Below are positions 51,051 to 60,322 of a stretch of DNA of 64,000 nucleotides, piece by piece (the first letter of the stretch is position 1; each line of letters opens with the position of its first letter). The translations under genes and the position numbers were made by a program. The stretch covers positions 32,076 to 96,075 of the forward strand of contig JBFMCL010000011.1 in assembly GCA_040754395.1 (NCBI GenBank), given 5' to 3'. The notes under the pieces were generated by a model. The model was not told where the DNA came from. It saw only the letters and a list, made by a program, of their open reading frames with translations, and ran no database searches. The DNA comes from Nitrospirota bacterium (GTDB lineage: Bacteria; Nitrospirota; Thermodesulfovibrionia; Thermodesulfovibrionales; SM23-35).

Positions 51051-51576
51051 CAATCCTCCTCTCTTTTTCCGGGCAGGCTATTTTCATTTTTCTGTTCCGG
51101 CATCCGTGAAGATTATATCTCCATGTACAGTGTGCAACCGGAGCTTCCCGTATTTATTTCCTTGATTCTCTGCATTTTTTATATGCATAGCTGATAGGGC
51201 ATCTTCGGGAATTTCGTTTCTTTGAAGAGGTTTCGCAGGAAATATCTGTCAGAGGGGAACTGGACCGGGCATGTGCCGAAATACGCTATCCGCTATTTTT
51301 GCCGTTACACTTATGAGCAATCCGGGCCATGAGGAGTTCGAAAAAAGTGTGACAATGTATCATATGTTTCCCTGCCCGGACTTTCTCTGTCTGCGCCTGA
51401 AGAATGATTGCAGGTGTGGACAACTATCTTCCCGGATTACTGTCGGGGAATAAAAAACGATGGGGGAGAGATATCAAAACCCCAGAATTTCAGAAGGTCA
51501 TTATGACACGTCTCATGAAAATAATTCACGCCTCTCTCTGTACTCACGTTATTCTCTGTATTCACTACTGTATCAC
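51051..51576. other. Region of about 520 bases without a convincing gene
   Basis: It contains a 60-codon + strand frame (51271-51453) with a CPDFLCLRLKNDCRCG cysteine pattern but no ribosome site, so I do not call it. No repeats or tRNA. Slightly T-rich. Confidence 0.4.
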
Positions 51577-51927
51577 CTAATATATGGTACGTATCCTTCC
51601 GGTCCTTCGGTCAATTATAATCAGATCAACACATGATCCTTTTATATTTACAATCTCTGCTTCGAAAAAATGATGACGCTCGCGTATCATGCCGATTTTT
51701 ATTCCATTGCCGGCGATGAAGGTCTTTTCTATTATCTCTCTTGCCTCTGCGGGTGTTTTGACGATCCTTCTTGCCCCATACCATCCCCATCTGGGTCCGA
51801 ACGGATGGTGTCCGTACACAGGCCTGCATTCGACTCTTCCCTGGTTAAACTGCTGCGCAAACGAAATATCTTCCGTCGTGACCAGGATACAAATCAGGAT
51901 TATGAATGAGAAACTCGTTTTATACAT
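51577..51927 (-). CDS. Secreted PepSY-like small protein
   Basis: A 116-residue protein with a signal peptide (SFIILICILVTTEDISFAQQ) and a C-terminal PepSY-like unit (TPAEAREIIEKTF, HFFEAEIVNI, LIIIDRRTGRIRTIY). An intervening WGWYGAR patch is rich in aromatic residues. It probably sits in the periplasm; PepSY proteins often inhibit proteases or sense the envelope. It lies downstream of a two-component system on the same strand. There is no ribosome site before the ATG at 51927, and a strong opposite-strand terminator lies right there, so its expression is uncertain. Confidence 0.6.
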   Translation of the reverse strand: MYKTSFSFIILICILVTTEDISFAQQFNQGRVECRPVYGHHPFGPRWGWYGARRIVKTPAEAREIIEKTFIAGNGIKIGMIRERHHFFEAEIVNIKGSCVDLIIIDRRTGRIRTIY

Positions 51928-51939
51928 ATTTTTTTTGAA

Positions 51940-51967
51940 GGAGGGGGCCTCTGGCCCCCTCCATTTT
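51940..51967 (+). terminator. Strong intrinsic terminator on the + strand
   Basis: GGAGGGGGCC (51940-51949), loop TCT and GGCCCCCTCC (51953-51962) are followed by ATTTTT. On the minus strand it lies directly before the PepSY-like gene and has no T-run. No + strand gene is visible upstream. Confidence 0.7.
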
Positions 51968-52029
51968 TCGCGCACTGAATTCTGATACCTTTTTATTATA
52001 CCCTTGACAGGCTTTCCATAACAACTCTG

Positions 52030-52173
52030 TCAACCGTTCCATTGAAGCAACCCTGCAGCTTCTGCCTCTTCCCGGGTATTTTCACAGTCATACTCGCAAC
52101 CGCTGCCCGTTGATATCAGCATATACGGCAGGAAAGCCTTTTTGCCTGTCGCTGCAATGCGATCGACTCTCAC
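52030..52173 (-). CDS. Possible 47-residue peptide, frame may be shifted
   Basis: From the GTG at 52173 the minus strand reads RIAATGKKAFLPYMLISTGS then GCEYDCENTREEAEAAGLLQ, a composition that looks like real protein. An ATG at 52180 with a strong AGGAGGAT site reads in another frame and stops soon; removing one A would join it to this frame as MKEVRVDRIAA. It is either a damaged small gene or a GTG-started peptide with an AAAGGAG site too close. It sits between the PepSY-like gene and the kinase. Confidence 0.3.
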   Translation of the reverse strand: MRVDRIAATGKKAFLPYMLISTGSGCEYDCENTREEAEAAGLLQWNG

Positions 52174-52313
52174 CTCCTTTCATTCGATAATCCTCCTCTC
52201 TTTTATCTTTTATAGAAAGAATATCAAAGGATTATGAAGGTATCTCGAAGGGATTATGAAGAAGTTGTGAATTTTCCGCGTCATGAAGCACTGCTCTGCT
52301 TTCCTACGAGAGG

Positions 52314-53690
52314 CTATTGCTGGGTCAGCGGCAGATAAAGGGAGAATGAAGACCCTTTTCCATACACGCTCTGACACTCGATCCTTCCGCCGTGTGCCTC
52401 TGCGAGTTCCTTTGCTATGGTAAGTCCGAGACCCAGCCCACCCTCTAAAGTCTTATAGAATCTTTCAAACACAAACGGCATTTCTTCCTTTTTTATTCCG
52501 GAACCCGTGTCTGTGACCTCGATAAATCCCTCTCTCCCTTTCAGGCCAGCCCTTATCAATACAGTTCCTCCTTTTTCTGTTGCCTTCAGGGCATTCATTA
52601 CGAGATTGATCATAATCTGGCTCAGCTTGTCAGGATCTGCATTGAAAGCAAGCGTATTTTCGCATTTCAATTCGAGTTGAACACCTTTATCGCTGAACAT
52701 CCTCTTAAATCTCTCCTGAATATTCCCCAGAAAAGGTTTGACGGCAAAAGTTTGCCTCCTCAGTTCAAGAGCGCTCGCCTGCGCCGATGAAAGCTCTTCC
52801 AGACCTTCAATGATCTTCTTAAGACGATTATTCTCTTCGTGCAGGGAAAGCAACCGCTCCCTGTCCACCTTTATCAGACCGTCTATCATTCCCTCGAGTT
52901 CTCCCTGAATCGCACTCAGCGGGGTTCTGAGTTCATGGGCGATGTTTGAAGTAAGCTTTTTTCTCAGGGATTCCTGCATTTCGAGATTCGCTGCCATCAC
53001 ATTGAATGCCTCTGCAAGTCTGCCGATCTCATCGTTTCCCCGCACAAAAACCCTGCGTTTGATATGCCCTTCAGAGATATCTTTTGCAGCTGCAGTCAGC
53101 TGTTGAATGGGATCAGTCAGCTTCTTTGAGAAAACAAGGCCGAGAATTATCGAGAGCCCTCCGATGATGAAGAGTGAATACAGGAGGAATCTGTTTGATC
53201 TCATCAGGAAAATCGTCTCCTTACCCTGTCCGACATCAGAGGGAACCTGCTTGATATCGAGCTGCCCTATGCTCTTTCCCCCAAGAAACAAGGGGTAACT
53301 GGTATATTCCCTGTCATCAGATGGATTATTCTCATGAGAATACCCTGAGACTGCCATGATTCTTCTCTTCATCATGGGGGACATGGATTCGACGGCAGAT
53401 TGGGTATTGATCATTTCCTTATTCCCGCTGTCAAATATCCTGATTTTGTAACCGAGCAGTACTGCCCACACGGCTTTCTCCCTCAGGGATTCGGTATTCC
53501 ATCCGGAGTGTTGCTCATATGAGCCTTCTATGGCCGCCATGATCCGGTATATCCTGTCTTCTGTTTTGCCTTCGAGATATTCTTCGAAATCCTCAATGAT
53601 CATTTCGCGCAGGAACAGCGATGCTGACAGAGAAATCATGGATACAAAAAAGAGAAGGAGAAGAAACTTTACCCAGAGGCTTTTACTCAT
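52314..53690 (-). CDS. Two-component sensor histidine kinase
   Basis: A 458-residue membrane kinase. A first helix (LWVKFLLLLFFVSMISLSAS) and a second at about 166-190 flank a periplasmic sensor domain of about 140 residues. HAMP (about 190-245), HisKA with phospho-acceptor His in NIAHELRTPLSAI, and HATPase with N-box IMINLVMNALKA, GSGIKKEEM and GLGLTIAKELAEAHGG follow. I start at the ATG at 53690, which overlaps the regulator gene by eight bases. It pairs with the upstream OmpR-type regulator. The signal is unknown; the neighbouring PepSY-like protein hints at envelope stress. Confidence 0.92.
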   Translation of the reverse strand: MSKSLWVKFLLLLFFVSMISLSASLFLREMIIEDFEEYLEGKTEDRIYRIMAAIEGSYEQHSGWNTESLREKAVWAVLLGYKIRIFDSGNKEMINTQSAVESMSPMMKRRIMAVSGYSHENNPSDDREYTSYPLFLGGKSIGQLDIKQVPSDVGQGKETIFLMRSNRFLLYSLFIIGGLSIILGLVFSKKLTDPIQQLTAAAKDISEGHIKRRVFVRGNDEIGRLAEAFNVMAANLEMQESLRKKLTSNIAHELRTPLSAIQGELEGMIDGLIKVDRERLLSLHEENNRLKKIIEGLEELSSAQASALELRRQTFAVKPFLGNIQERFKRMFSDKGVQLELKCENTLAFNADPDKLSQIMINLVMNALKATEKGGTVLIRAGLKGREGFIEVTDTGSGIKKEEMPFVFERFYKTLEGGLGLGLTIAKELAEAHGGRIECQSVYGKGSSFSLYLPLTQQ

Positions 53691-54384
53691 CTGCACTGCC
53701 GATAAACTTATAGCCCACACCATATACAGTGTTTACAAACAGAGGATTTCTGGGGTCATCTTCTATCTTTTGCCGTATATTCTTGATATGCGCATCGATA
53801 CTTCGCTCATACCCCTCAAATTGATACCCCAGAGAAGTCTCTACGAGTTCTCCCCTTGAGAAAACCCTTCCGGGGGAGCCCGCAAGAACTGCCAGTATTT
53901 TGAATTCGGTGGGAGTGAGGGTAATGAGTTGACCCTTCTTCCTTATTTCATGGCTTCTTGCATCAATGATGAGAACTCCATTATTGAAACTCATCGTGCC
54001 CTGCACATCAGCATCATGTCCCTGTGCCCTTTTCAGCACCGCTTTCACTCTTGCAACCAGTTCCCTCGGGCTGAAAGGTTTTACGACATAATCGTCAGCA
54101 CCGAGTGCAAAACCCGCTACCCTCTCCTCCTCGGAAGACTTTGCGGTAAGCATAATGACAGGGAAATTACCTATTTCTCTCAGTTCCTGGCAAACCGCCT
54201 CTCCGCTCATATCAGGAAGCATGAGGTCAAGGATCACGAGCGAAAAGGTTTCCTTCATCGCAAAATCAATCGCTTTCCTGCCTTCCTCAGCAGTGATTAC
54301 CCTGAAGCCCTCCCCTTCAAGATATACCTTCACAACTTTTGCGATTTTACGGTCGTCTTCAACCACAAGAACAGGGTGTGCCAT
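53683..54384 (-). CDS. OmpR-family response regulator
   Basis: A 233-residue regulator. The receiver has VLVVEDDRKI (acidic pair), phospho-acceptor Asp in LVILDLMLPDM, Thr in VIMLTAKS and Lys in DDYVVKPF. The winged helix has LTPTEFKILAVLAGSPGRVF and RSIDAHIKNIRQKIEDDP. It is transcribed ahead of the kinase, overlapping it by eight bases. A 15-base tandem repeat upstream may be its own site. Confidence 0.94.
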   Translation of the reverse strand: MAHPVLVVEDDRKIAKVVKVYLEGEGFRVITAEEGRKAIDFAMKETFSLVILDLMLPDMSGEAVCQELREIGNFPVIMLTAKSSEEERVAGFALGADDYVVKPFSPRELVARVKAVLKRAQGHDADVQGTMSFNNGVLIIDARSHEIRKKGQLITLTPTEFKILAVLAGSPGRVFSRGELVETSLGYQFEGYERSIDAHIKNIRQKIEDDPRNPLFVNTVYGVGYKFIGSADE

Positions 54385-54432
54385 ATCAATAATATTACCA
54401 TATCCTCAGGGGCCCAAATAAATGCATCGCAT

Positions 54433-54456
54433 TGGCATGATTTCCAATGGCATGAT
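54433..54456. promoter_or_regulatory. Tandem TGGCATGAT repeat upstream of the response regulator
   Basis: TGGCATGAT occurs at 54433-54441 and again at 54448-54456, with 15 bases start to start. The 15-base units agree at about 12 positions. OmpR-family regulators typically bind such direct repeats. It lies about 50 bases upstream of the regulator start and about 220 upstream of the divergent secreted-protein gene. Confidence 0.45.
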
Positions 54457-54676
54457 ATCTTAAAAAAATTATATCCGGAACTTCTGAAGTCCTGAGATGA
54501 TGAAATCATCCAGCCTTCGCGAATAGTTTATTTTATAAAGTTATTTACAACTAACTTTTAAATCTTGACATTTACCTGCTGATTTGCTATTTTTTCAATA
54601 AAAATAATGACTTTTTGCATTTTAGTAATATTTAACTTTAATTCGGAATAAGGATCTCATAATTTACGGAGGAACA

Positions 54677-57016
54677 ATGAAAAAGAAGACAATCACTTCA
54701 TGGCTAATGATTGCGGCAGTTATTCTGACCGCCGCTTTCAGTTGGTATGCAACAGCGCAGGCAGCATGTCCCGCAGGAATGATTCATTACTGGCAACTCA
54801 ATGAAAACAGTCAGCCATATCTCGACTTTTACGGGATAAATAACGCTACCTGCACAAACTGCCCTGCGCCGTCTGCAGGAATCGTCAACGGTTCACAACT
54901 ATTCAATGCTACATCTGAGGTAAATGCAGCCGATGACGGCACCTTTGACTGGGGCAACTCCCAGAGCTTTTCCGTGGAAGTGTGGATGAAGACTACAGGC
55001 TGCTCGGACACCGACGTGCTGGTCGGCAGGGATGACAGCGCCACCCCGGTTCACTGGTGGGTGGGATGCACCAACGGTATCGCAGAAGCATATCTCATCG
55101 ATACCAACAACAACGGCTACGGCGTGGGGGGAACTACCCTCCTTACCGACAACAGCTGGCATCATCTCGTCTTTGTCAGGAATGCGGCTGCAAACACCAT
55201 ATCTCTCTATGTAGACGGGCAGCTCGAGGATTCGGTCAGCACCGCCTATACCGGAACCTTTAATTCCACCGCCGCCCTCAATTTCGGATGGATCAATCTT
55301 GGAGCCGGATACCATTTTGAAGGATACATTGATGAAATAGCCCTTTATAACGGAACCCTTTCTTCCGGCGAGATACTGCAACATTTCAACAACGGGATCA
55401 ATGGGTTCAGCTATTGCGCTTCCACGGTTACCGGATCTGCCCCGGAAGGCCACGGCACTATATCATGTTCATCACCTGTTGAGTACGGCAATACTGCAAC
55501 CTGCGCTATCACGCCTGATGCCCACTACCATCTGTCTTCCCTCACTGACAACGGTGCCGATGTACTTTCCTCCGTCGTGAGCGGTCAATATTCAATCAAT
55601 AACGTGACAATCGATCACGCTGTAGTCGCCATCTTTTCTCTCAACACGTTCACTCTCTCTGCCTCCAGAACCGGAACAGGGAATGGGACAATCACCAGCA
55701 GTCCTTCCGGGATATCCTGCGGCAGCGACTGCTCAGAGATTTATCCTATGGGGACGATTGTAACTCTTACCGCAGCTGCTGATCCAGATTCAAATTTCGC
55801 AGGATGGTCCGGAAGCGGATGTACAGGCACAGGCACCTGCACTATTACCATAAACGCTGACCGTTCCGTGACAGGAAACTTTACGTTGAAGGACTTCACT
55901 CTCTCGGTTTCCAGGGAAGGAACCGGGACTGGTATGATCACCAGCAGCCCTTCCGGGATATCCTGCGGCAGCGACTGTTCGCAGGCATATTTTGCAGGGA
56001 CTGTCATCACCCTCACCGCACAAGAAGGTCCAAATTCGATCTTCACAGGATGGTCCGGCGGTGGTTGTGCAGGAACAGACACCTGCACCTTTACATTAAA
56101 CTCCGATCTCGAAATCACCGCACATTTCATATCCGAGAATGACCTGTTCACCCTTGCAATCGAAAAAACAGGCGAAGGGAAAGGATATGTCACGAGTTCT
56201 GACAGCCTTATAGACTGCGATCCTTTTTGTTCGGCGCACTATCAATATGGTTCGGAAGTAACCCTTACAGCCGTTGCGAACCAGGGCTCCGTTTTCATGG
56301 GATGGTCAGGCGGCGGATGTTCAGGAACAGACTCCTGTACCATTACCATCACTCACGATAATGCGGTAGTCGCGCATTTCGGAATACCGGCAAACCATTT
56401 CCTCCTTGAGGTATCTGTAGTTCCCCACAACGGCGGCATTATACGAGGGGACTCCATTAATTGCCCCGGCATATGTTCAATGTCCTACCAGTCAGGATCA
56501 GGAGTGGTCCTCTCTGCTGAAGCACAGACCGGCTACTATGCGTTTAGCCACTGGGACGGTTGCGACAGTACTTACGGGAATACATGTTTTGTCATAATGA
56601 ATTCATATAGAAATGTGAAAGCAAGTTTCCATGTCATGCCGGTCGGGTACGGTCCTGACCTTACCGGAGAATGGAAATCGCTGTCTCAGAAGTGCAGCAA
56701 CTCATACGATAATATGAAATGTCAGATCAGGGGGAAACTGAAAATCACCAACATCGGCAATCTCAATGCGAAATCTTCCATTGTCAGATTTTTTCTCTCA
56801 GAGGATTCCCTCCATGATCCCGGGGATCTCTATCTGAAGAAAACTACATCCGGGAAAATCAGGCAAGGGAAAAGTAAGACCAGGACTCTCAGTTATCGTC
56901 TTCCAAAAGGAGAAACCGTTTCCGGGAAGTACATAATCGCCGTCATTGATGCTGATGGCGCAATCCCGGAGATTGAAGAAAATAATAATATTGCTGTCTT
57001 CGGACCGCTTCTGTAG
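54677..57016 (+). CDS. Large secreted protein: LamG domain, disulfide-rich repeats, CARDB-like end
   Basis: A 779-residue exported protein with a signal peptide (about residues 1-31, ending AQAA) and ACGGAGGA before the ATG. Residues about 35-245 form a concanavalin/LamG-like domain (QSFSVEVWMKTTGCSD, HHLVFVRNAAANTISLYVDG). Then five repeats of about 75-80 residues run to about 650, each ending with a GWSGGGC-type core, two repeats sharing SSPSGISCGSDCS, with paired cysteines that probably form disulfides (divergent InlB-B/bacterial-repeat type). The last about 120 residues are CARDB-like (KLKITNIGNLNAKSSIVRFF, VDADG-type IDADGAIPEIEENNN). It is a likely surface adhesin or carbohydrate binder. 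The two-component system is divergent next to it. Confidence 0.85.
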   Translation: MKKKTITSWLMIAAVILTAAFSWYATAQAACPAGMIHYWQLNENSQPYLDFYGINNATCTNCPAPSAGIVNGSQLFNATSEVNAADDGTFDWGNSQSFSVEVWMKTTGCSDTDVLVGRDDSATPVHWWVGCTNGIAEAYLIDTNNNGYGVGGTTLLTDNSWHHLVFVRNAAANTISLYVDGQLEDSVSTAYTGTFNSTAALNFGWINLGAGYHFEGYIDEIALYNGTLSSGEILQHFNNGINGFSYCASTVTGSAPEGHGTISCSSPVEYGNTATCAITPDAHYHLSSLTDNGADVLSSVVSGQYSINNVTIDHAVVAIFSLNTFTLSASRTGTGNGTITSSPSGISCGSDCSEIYPMGTIVTLTAAADPDSNFAGWSGSGCTGTGTCTITINADRSVTGNFTLKDFTLSVSREGTGTGMITSSPSGISCGSDCSQAYFAGTVITLTAQEGPNSIFTGWSGGGCAGTDTCTFTLNSDLEITAHFISENDLFTLAIEKTGEGKGYVTSSDSLIDCDPFCSAHYQYGSEVTLTAVANQGSVFMGWSGGGCSGTDSCTITITHDNAVVAHFGIPANHFLLEVSVVPHNGGIIRGDSINCPGICSMSYQSGSGVVLSAEAQTGYYAFSHWDGCDSTYGNTCFVIMNSYRNVKASFHVMPVGYGPDLTGEWKSLSQKCSNSYDNMKCQIRGKLKITNIGNLNAKSSIVRFFLSEDSLHDPGDLYLKKTTSGKIRQGKSKTRTLSYRLPKGETVSGKYIIAVIDADGAIPEIEENNNIAVFGPLL

Positions 57017-57047
57017 GATATGTAATCAGCAAAAACCTCATATGGAT

Positions 57048-57076
57048 CCCCGGCCACAGCCTTTCAATGGCCGGGG
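57048..57076. terminator. Hairpin between convergent genes at 57.0 kb
   Basis: CCCCGGCCA (57048-57056) and TGGCCGGGG (57068-57076) form a perfect nine-base stem with an 11-base loop. No T-run on either side. Its position between convergent genes supports a bidirectional terminator. Confidence 0.6.
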
Positions 57077-57088
57077 CCTTCATACGCT

Positions 57089-59773
57089 TCATGATGCAAT
57101 TACCTTCCCCCATCCTTTTTTCCTTCTGTTCCATTTCTCTATCTCCACCGCGAAAAATACAATAGATGACAGCAATAAGGTTATCATAAGTTCATGAAGA
57201 GTCAGAGGTTCTGTCTTGAATACCGGATTCAAGAACGGCACATAGATGGTTGCCAGCTGAAGGATGACAGTAAGAATAAATGCTCCAAGAAGGGGCCTGT
57301 TTGAAAAAAGTCCGAGTGAAAAAAGTGATTCATTTTCCGAACGTATCGCAAGCACATGTCCCATCTGACTGAAACACAGCACGGTGAAAACCATGGTCTG
57401 CCAGTGCCCGATATCTGCCCTGATCGCCCATGCCTGAGTAAAAACCGATATTCCTCCCATAAGGATTCCTACCCATACTATATGAAGCCACATCCCGGTA
57501 AATATATTCTCCTTCGGATGTCGCGGCGGTCTCTGCATGATTTTCTTTTCGGCAGGTTCTGCCGCCAGAGCGAGTCCGGGCAGTCCATCAGTCACCAGAT
57601 TAATCCAGAGTATATGAATGGGGAGAAGGGGGATCGGAAGCCCGATCAGGGGAGCGAGAAAAATAGTCCATATCTCTCCTGCATTACTCGTCATCGTATA
57701 CCGAATGAACTTCCGTATGTTGTCAAAAATCCTCCTTCCTTCTTTTACTGCCCTTACGATGGTCGCAAAATTGTCATCGAGCAATATCATATGTGCCGCC
57801 TCTTTTGAAACATCGGTGCCGGTAATGCCCATCGCAATGCCTATGTCGGCTCTTTTCAGTGCCGGAGCATCGTTCACACCATCCCCTGTCATGGCGACAA
57901 ATTGTCCTTTATCCTGCAACGCCTTGATTATCTTCAGCTTCTGTTCCGGGGCGACTCTTGCATACAGCCTGATATGTTCCACTTTTTCCTCGAATTCTTC
58001 CATCGGCAAATCAGCCAGTTTTTTCCCTGTCATGATTGACTTGACATCATCCCCGATGATTCCCAGCTTCTTTGCGACCGCCCTTGCTGTAACAGGGTGG
58101 TCACCGGTAATAACAACCGGCCTGATACCTGCAGCCTTGCAAAGAGTTACCGCTTCCCCTGCTTCTTCACGCGGGGGATCCATCATCCCGGCAAAACCGA
58201 GGAGAGTAAGACCAGCTTCCATGTTCTCGGGAACCGCAGCCCCGGGAATGCGGTCCCAGGTTCTCATGGCTATGCCTATTACCCTTAACCCTTCAGCAGC
58301 CATCTGTTCGCTTGTCCTTTTTATCTCCTCCGGATCGATATCCTTCAATCCGGAAGACTCGAGCACATTTACCGATTTATCGAGCAAAACTTCAATCGCC
58401 CCTTTTGTAAAAGAGATGAATCCGGCACCTTTTTCCGTATCCGGTTCCCCTTGCAGCAAAATTTCATGCACGGTCGTCATGCATTTCCTTTCAGAATCAA
58501 AAGGTATTTCAGCGATTCTTGGAAAATTGTGCACAAGCTTTTCTTTCCTGAACCCGGCATCATATGCAGCCCTGTAAAGGGCTGTTTCAGTAGGATCACC
58601 GATAATCTGGCCTTCCTTGTCGATGGTTGCATCATTGCTCAGCGCAAGACCGATAAAAAAAGCATCCACGGGGGAGCCGAGATTCAGGGAAGTCTCCGAT
58701 TCTTCTCCTGCCACCTGCTCAAATCCGTTCCTGACAGTTTCTCCGTTTACATATACTTCCTCAACCGTCATCCTGTTCATGGTGAGAGTGCCTGTCTTAT
58801 CAGAGCATATATAGGTAACAGAGCCGAGTGTCTCAACTGCAGGAAGCTTTCTTATCAGGGCATTCTGCCTGACCATTTTTTTTGCCCCAAGTGCAAGAGA
58901 AATTGTCACTACGGCGGGAAGAGCCTCGGGGATCGCTGCAACCGCAAGCGAAATTGCAGTTAGAAGCATTACAAGGGCAGGCTCTCCCCTCATTATCCCG
59001 ATCACGAAAATGACCGCACAGATTGCAATAACCGCAATGGCGAGTTTCTGTCCGAAACTCGCGAGTCTCTTCTGCAGAGGTGTTTTAACCTCTGCTTCTT
59101 CCTGAAGCATGGTGGCAATTTTTCCGAGTTCCGTCTGCATTCCTGTCGCAACCACAACTCCCTGTCCCCTTCCATACGATACGGTTGTCCCTTTGTAGAT
59201 CATATTTTTTCTGTCGCCCAGGGGAATCTTTTCATCTTCCAGAAACCCCGTATGTTTTTCGACCGCAACTGACTCTCCGGTAAGTGCCGCCTCTTCTACC
59301 TTCAGCTGAGCAGCTTCGATCAGCCTCATATCTGCGGGAACGATTTTTCCTGCCTCAAGGAATACCACATCACCGCTGACAATCTCCGATGTGGAAATTT
59401 CTGCGGGATTGCCGTCCCTCATGACAAAGGCAGAGGGTGCGGCCATTTTCTTCAGGGCAGCCATCGCCTTCTCGGCCCGGTATTCCTGGATGAAACCGAT
59501 AATTGCATTGAGTGCGACAATGACGATGATCGCTATCGTGTCAGAAATCTCGCCGATGATACCTGAGATGAGAGCTGCGACAATAAGAATCATAATCATG
59601 ACGTCCCTGAACTGATCAAGGAACATCATGAAAGGGGTCTTTTTCTTTTTTTCTTTGAGAACATTCGGGCCGTACTGGCGGAGCCGCCTTGTTGCTTCAT
59701 CTGATGTCAGTCCACCGGGAGTAGAAACGAGTACATCAAGCACTTCCTGTACGGGCTTCTGGTGCCAGTGCAT
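57089..59773 (-). CDS. Cation-transporting P-type ATPase, Ca2+-type (P2A)
   Basis: An 894-residue P-type ATPase, starting at ATG 59773 with AAAGGAT upstream. An N-terminal cation-ATPase domain ([18 protein letters not shown]) is followed by the actuator loop with TGES, the membrane motif [12 protein letters not shown] (as in Ca pumps), the phosphorylation site [11 protein letters not shown], the hinge [17 protein letters not shown], and six C-terminal helices. The Pro-Glu-Ala-Leu site and overall layout fit the SERCA/PMCA group. Calcium export is likely, but other divalent or monovalent ions cannot be excluded. It is a single gene, downstream of a small PGPGW gene. Confidence 0.9.
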   Translation of the reverse strand: MHWHQKPVQEVLDVLVSTPGGLTSDEATRRLRQYGPNVLKEKKKKTPFMMFLDQFRDVMIMILIVAALISGIIGEISDTIAIIVIVALNAIIGFIQEYRAEKAMAALKKMAAPSAFVMRDGNPAEISTSEIVSGDVVFLEAGKIVPADMRLIEAAQLKVEEAALTGESVAVEKHTGFLEDEKIPLGDRKNMIYKGTTVSYGRGQGVVVATGMQTELGKIATMLQEEAEVKTPLQKRLASFGQKLAIAVIAICAVIFVIGIMRGEPALVMLLTAISLAVAAIPEALPAVVTISLALGAKKMVRQNALIRKLPAVETLGSVTYICSDKTGTLTMNRMTVEEVYVNGETVRNGFEQVAGEESETSLNLGSPVDAFFIGLALSNDATIDKEGQIIGDPTETALYRAAYDAGFRKEKLVHNFPRIAEIPFDSERKCMTTVHEILLQGEPDTEKGAGFISFTKGAIEVLLDKSVNVLESSGLKDIDPEEIKRTSEQMAAEGLRVIGIAMRTWDRIPGAAVPENMEAGLTLLGFAGMMDPPREEAGEAVTLCKAAGIRPVVITGDHPVTARAVAKKLGIIGDDVKSIMTGKKLADLPMEEFEEKVEHIRLYARVAPEQKLKIIKALQDKGQFVAMTGDGVNDAPALKRADIGIAMGITGTDVSKEAAHMILLDDNFATIVRAVKEGRRIFDNIRKFIRYTMTSNAGEIWTIFLAPLIGLPIPLLPIHILWINLVTDGLPGLALAAEPAEKKIMQRPPRHPKENIFTGMWLHIVWVGILMGGISVFTQAWAIRADIGHWQTMVFTVLCFSQMGHVLAIRSENESLFSLGLFSNRPLLGAFILTVILQLATIYVPFLNPVFKTEPLTLHELMITLLLSSIVFFAVEIEKWNRRKKGWGKVIAS

Positions 59774-59864
59774 AAAGATCCTTTTTTGGTAGTTGCGGTA
59801 TTTTCCGCGCAGGGCAGGACGCATGGATCCTGCCCGCCTGTTTATAATTTACACCGGTTCAGAA

Positions 59865-59896
59865 AACTGGTGCTGCTCATGTGCTGAGCACCGGTT
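59865..59896 (-). terminator. Hairpin downstream of the PGPGW gene
   Basis: AACTGGTGCT (59865-59874) and AGCACCGGTT (59887-59896) pair with one G-U. On the minus strand the stem is followed by TTTTC. It would end the PGPGW transcript before the ATPase. Confidence 0.55.
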
Positions 59897-59942
59897 CAGT
59901 TCTTCGTGGGCTTCATCCCTGAATGAGGGGTGTATGCACAAG

Positions 59943-60176
59943 TTATTTTCCCGTAAACCATTCCTTCATGTGAGAAGCATTGCGCTTCACTCTTCTGAGC
60001 ATCCTTTTTGCCCAAATAAACTCGCTCGCAAGAATTCCCAGGCCTATCGGAATGACAACAACCGCAGGTCCCGGCAACACAATCATTGCAAGGCCTATCA
60101 GGAGCACGGTAAAACCGACAACCATAATTATCAGCTTTCTGGCCTGTTTTATGGTTTTGAGAAAAAGCGGAGTCAT
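59943..60176 (-). CDS. PGPGW-type small membrane protein
   Basis: A 77-residue protein with two hydrophobic segments around the core LAMIVLPGPAVVVIPIGLGI, which resembles the PGPGW transmembrane family (Leu-Pro-Gly-Pro). Lys/Arg-rich ends follow (AKRMLRRVKRNASHMKEW). Function is unknown. It lies upstream of the ATPase on the same strand, separated by a terminator-like hairpin. Confidence 0.75.
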   Translation of the reverse strand: MTPLFLKTIKQARKLIIMVVGFTVLLIGLAMIVLPGPAVVVIPIGLGILASEFIWAKRMLRRVKRNASHMKEWFTGK

Positions 60177-60322
60177 GAGATGCTGGACTTTTTCGGTATC
60201 ATCATTCTCTTGTTCTTAACAATTTTCTGTGCTCCGAAATCAGATATCATGCATTTTTTGTTATCATCCACTTATGTCATTCGGTAATATCAAGGAAGCC
60301 GCGCGCTGCAGCAGGGCATGAT

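Noticed and set aside
51271..51453. A 60-codon cysteine-containing + strand frame
   Set aside because: No ribosome site, no recognised pattern; too short to trust.
52225..52265. Two GGATTATGAAG copies about 20 bases apart
   Set aside because: Only two copies with an unclear relation to any promoter; too weak for a separate claim.
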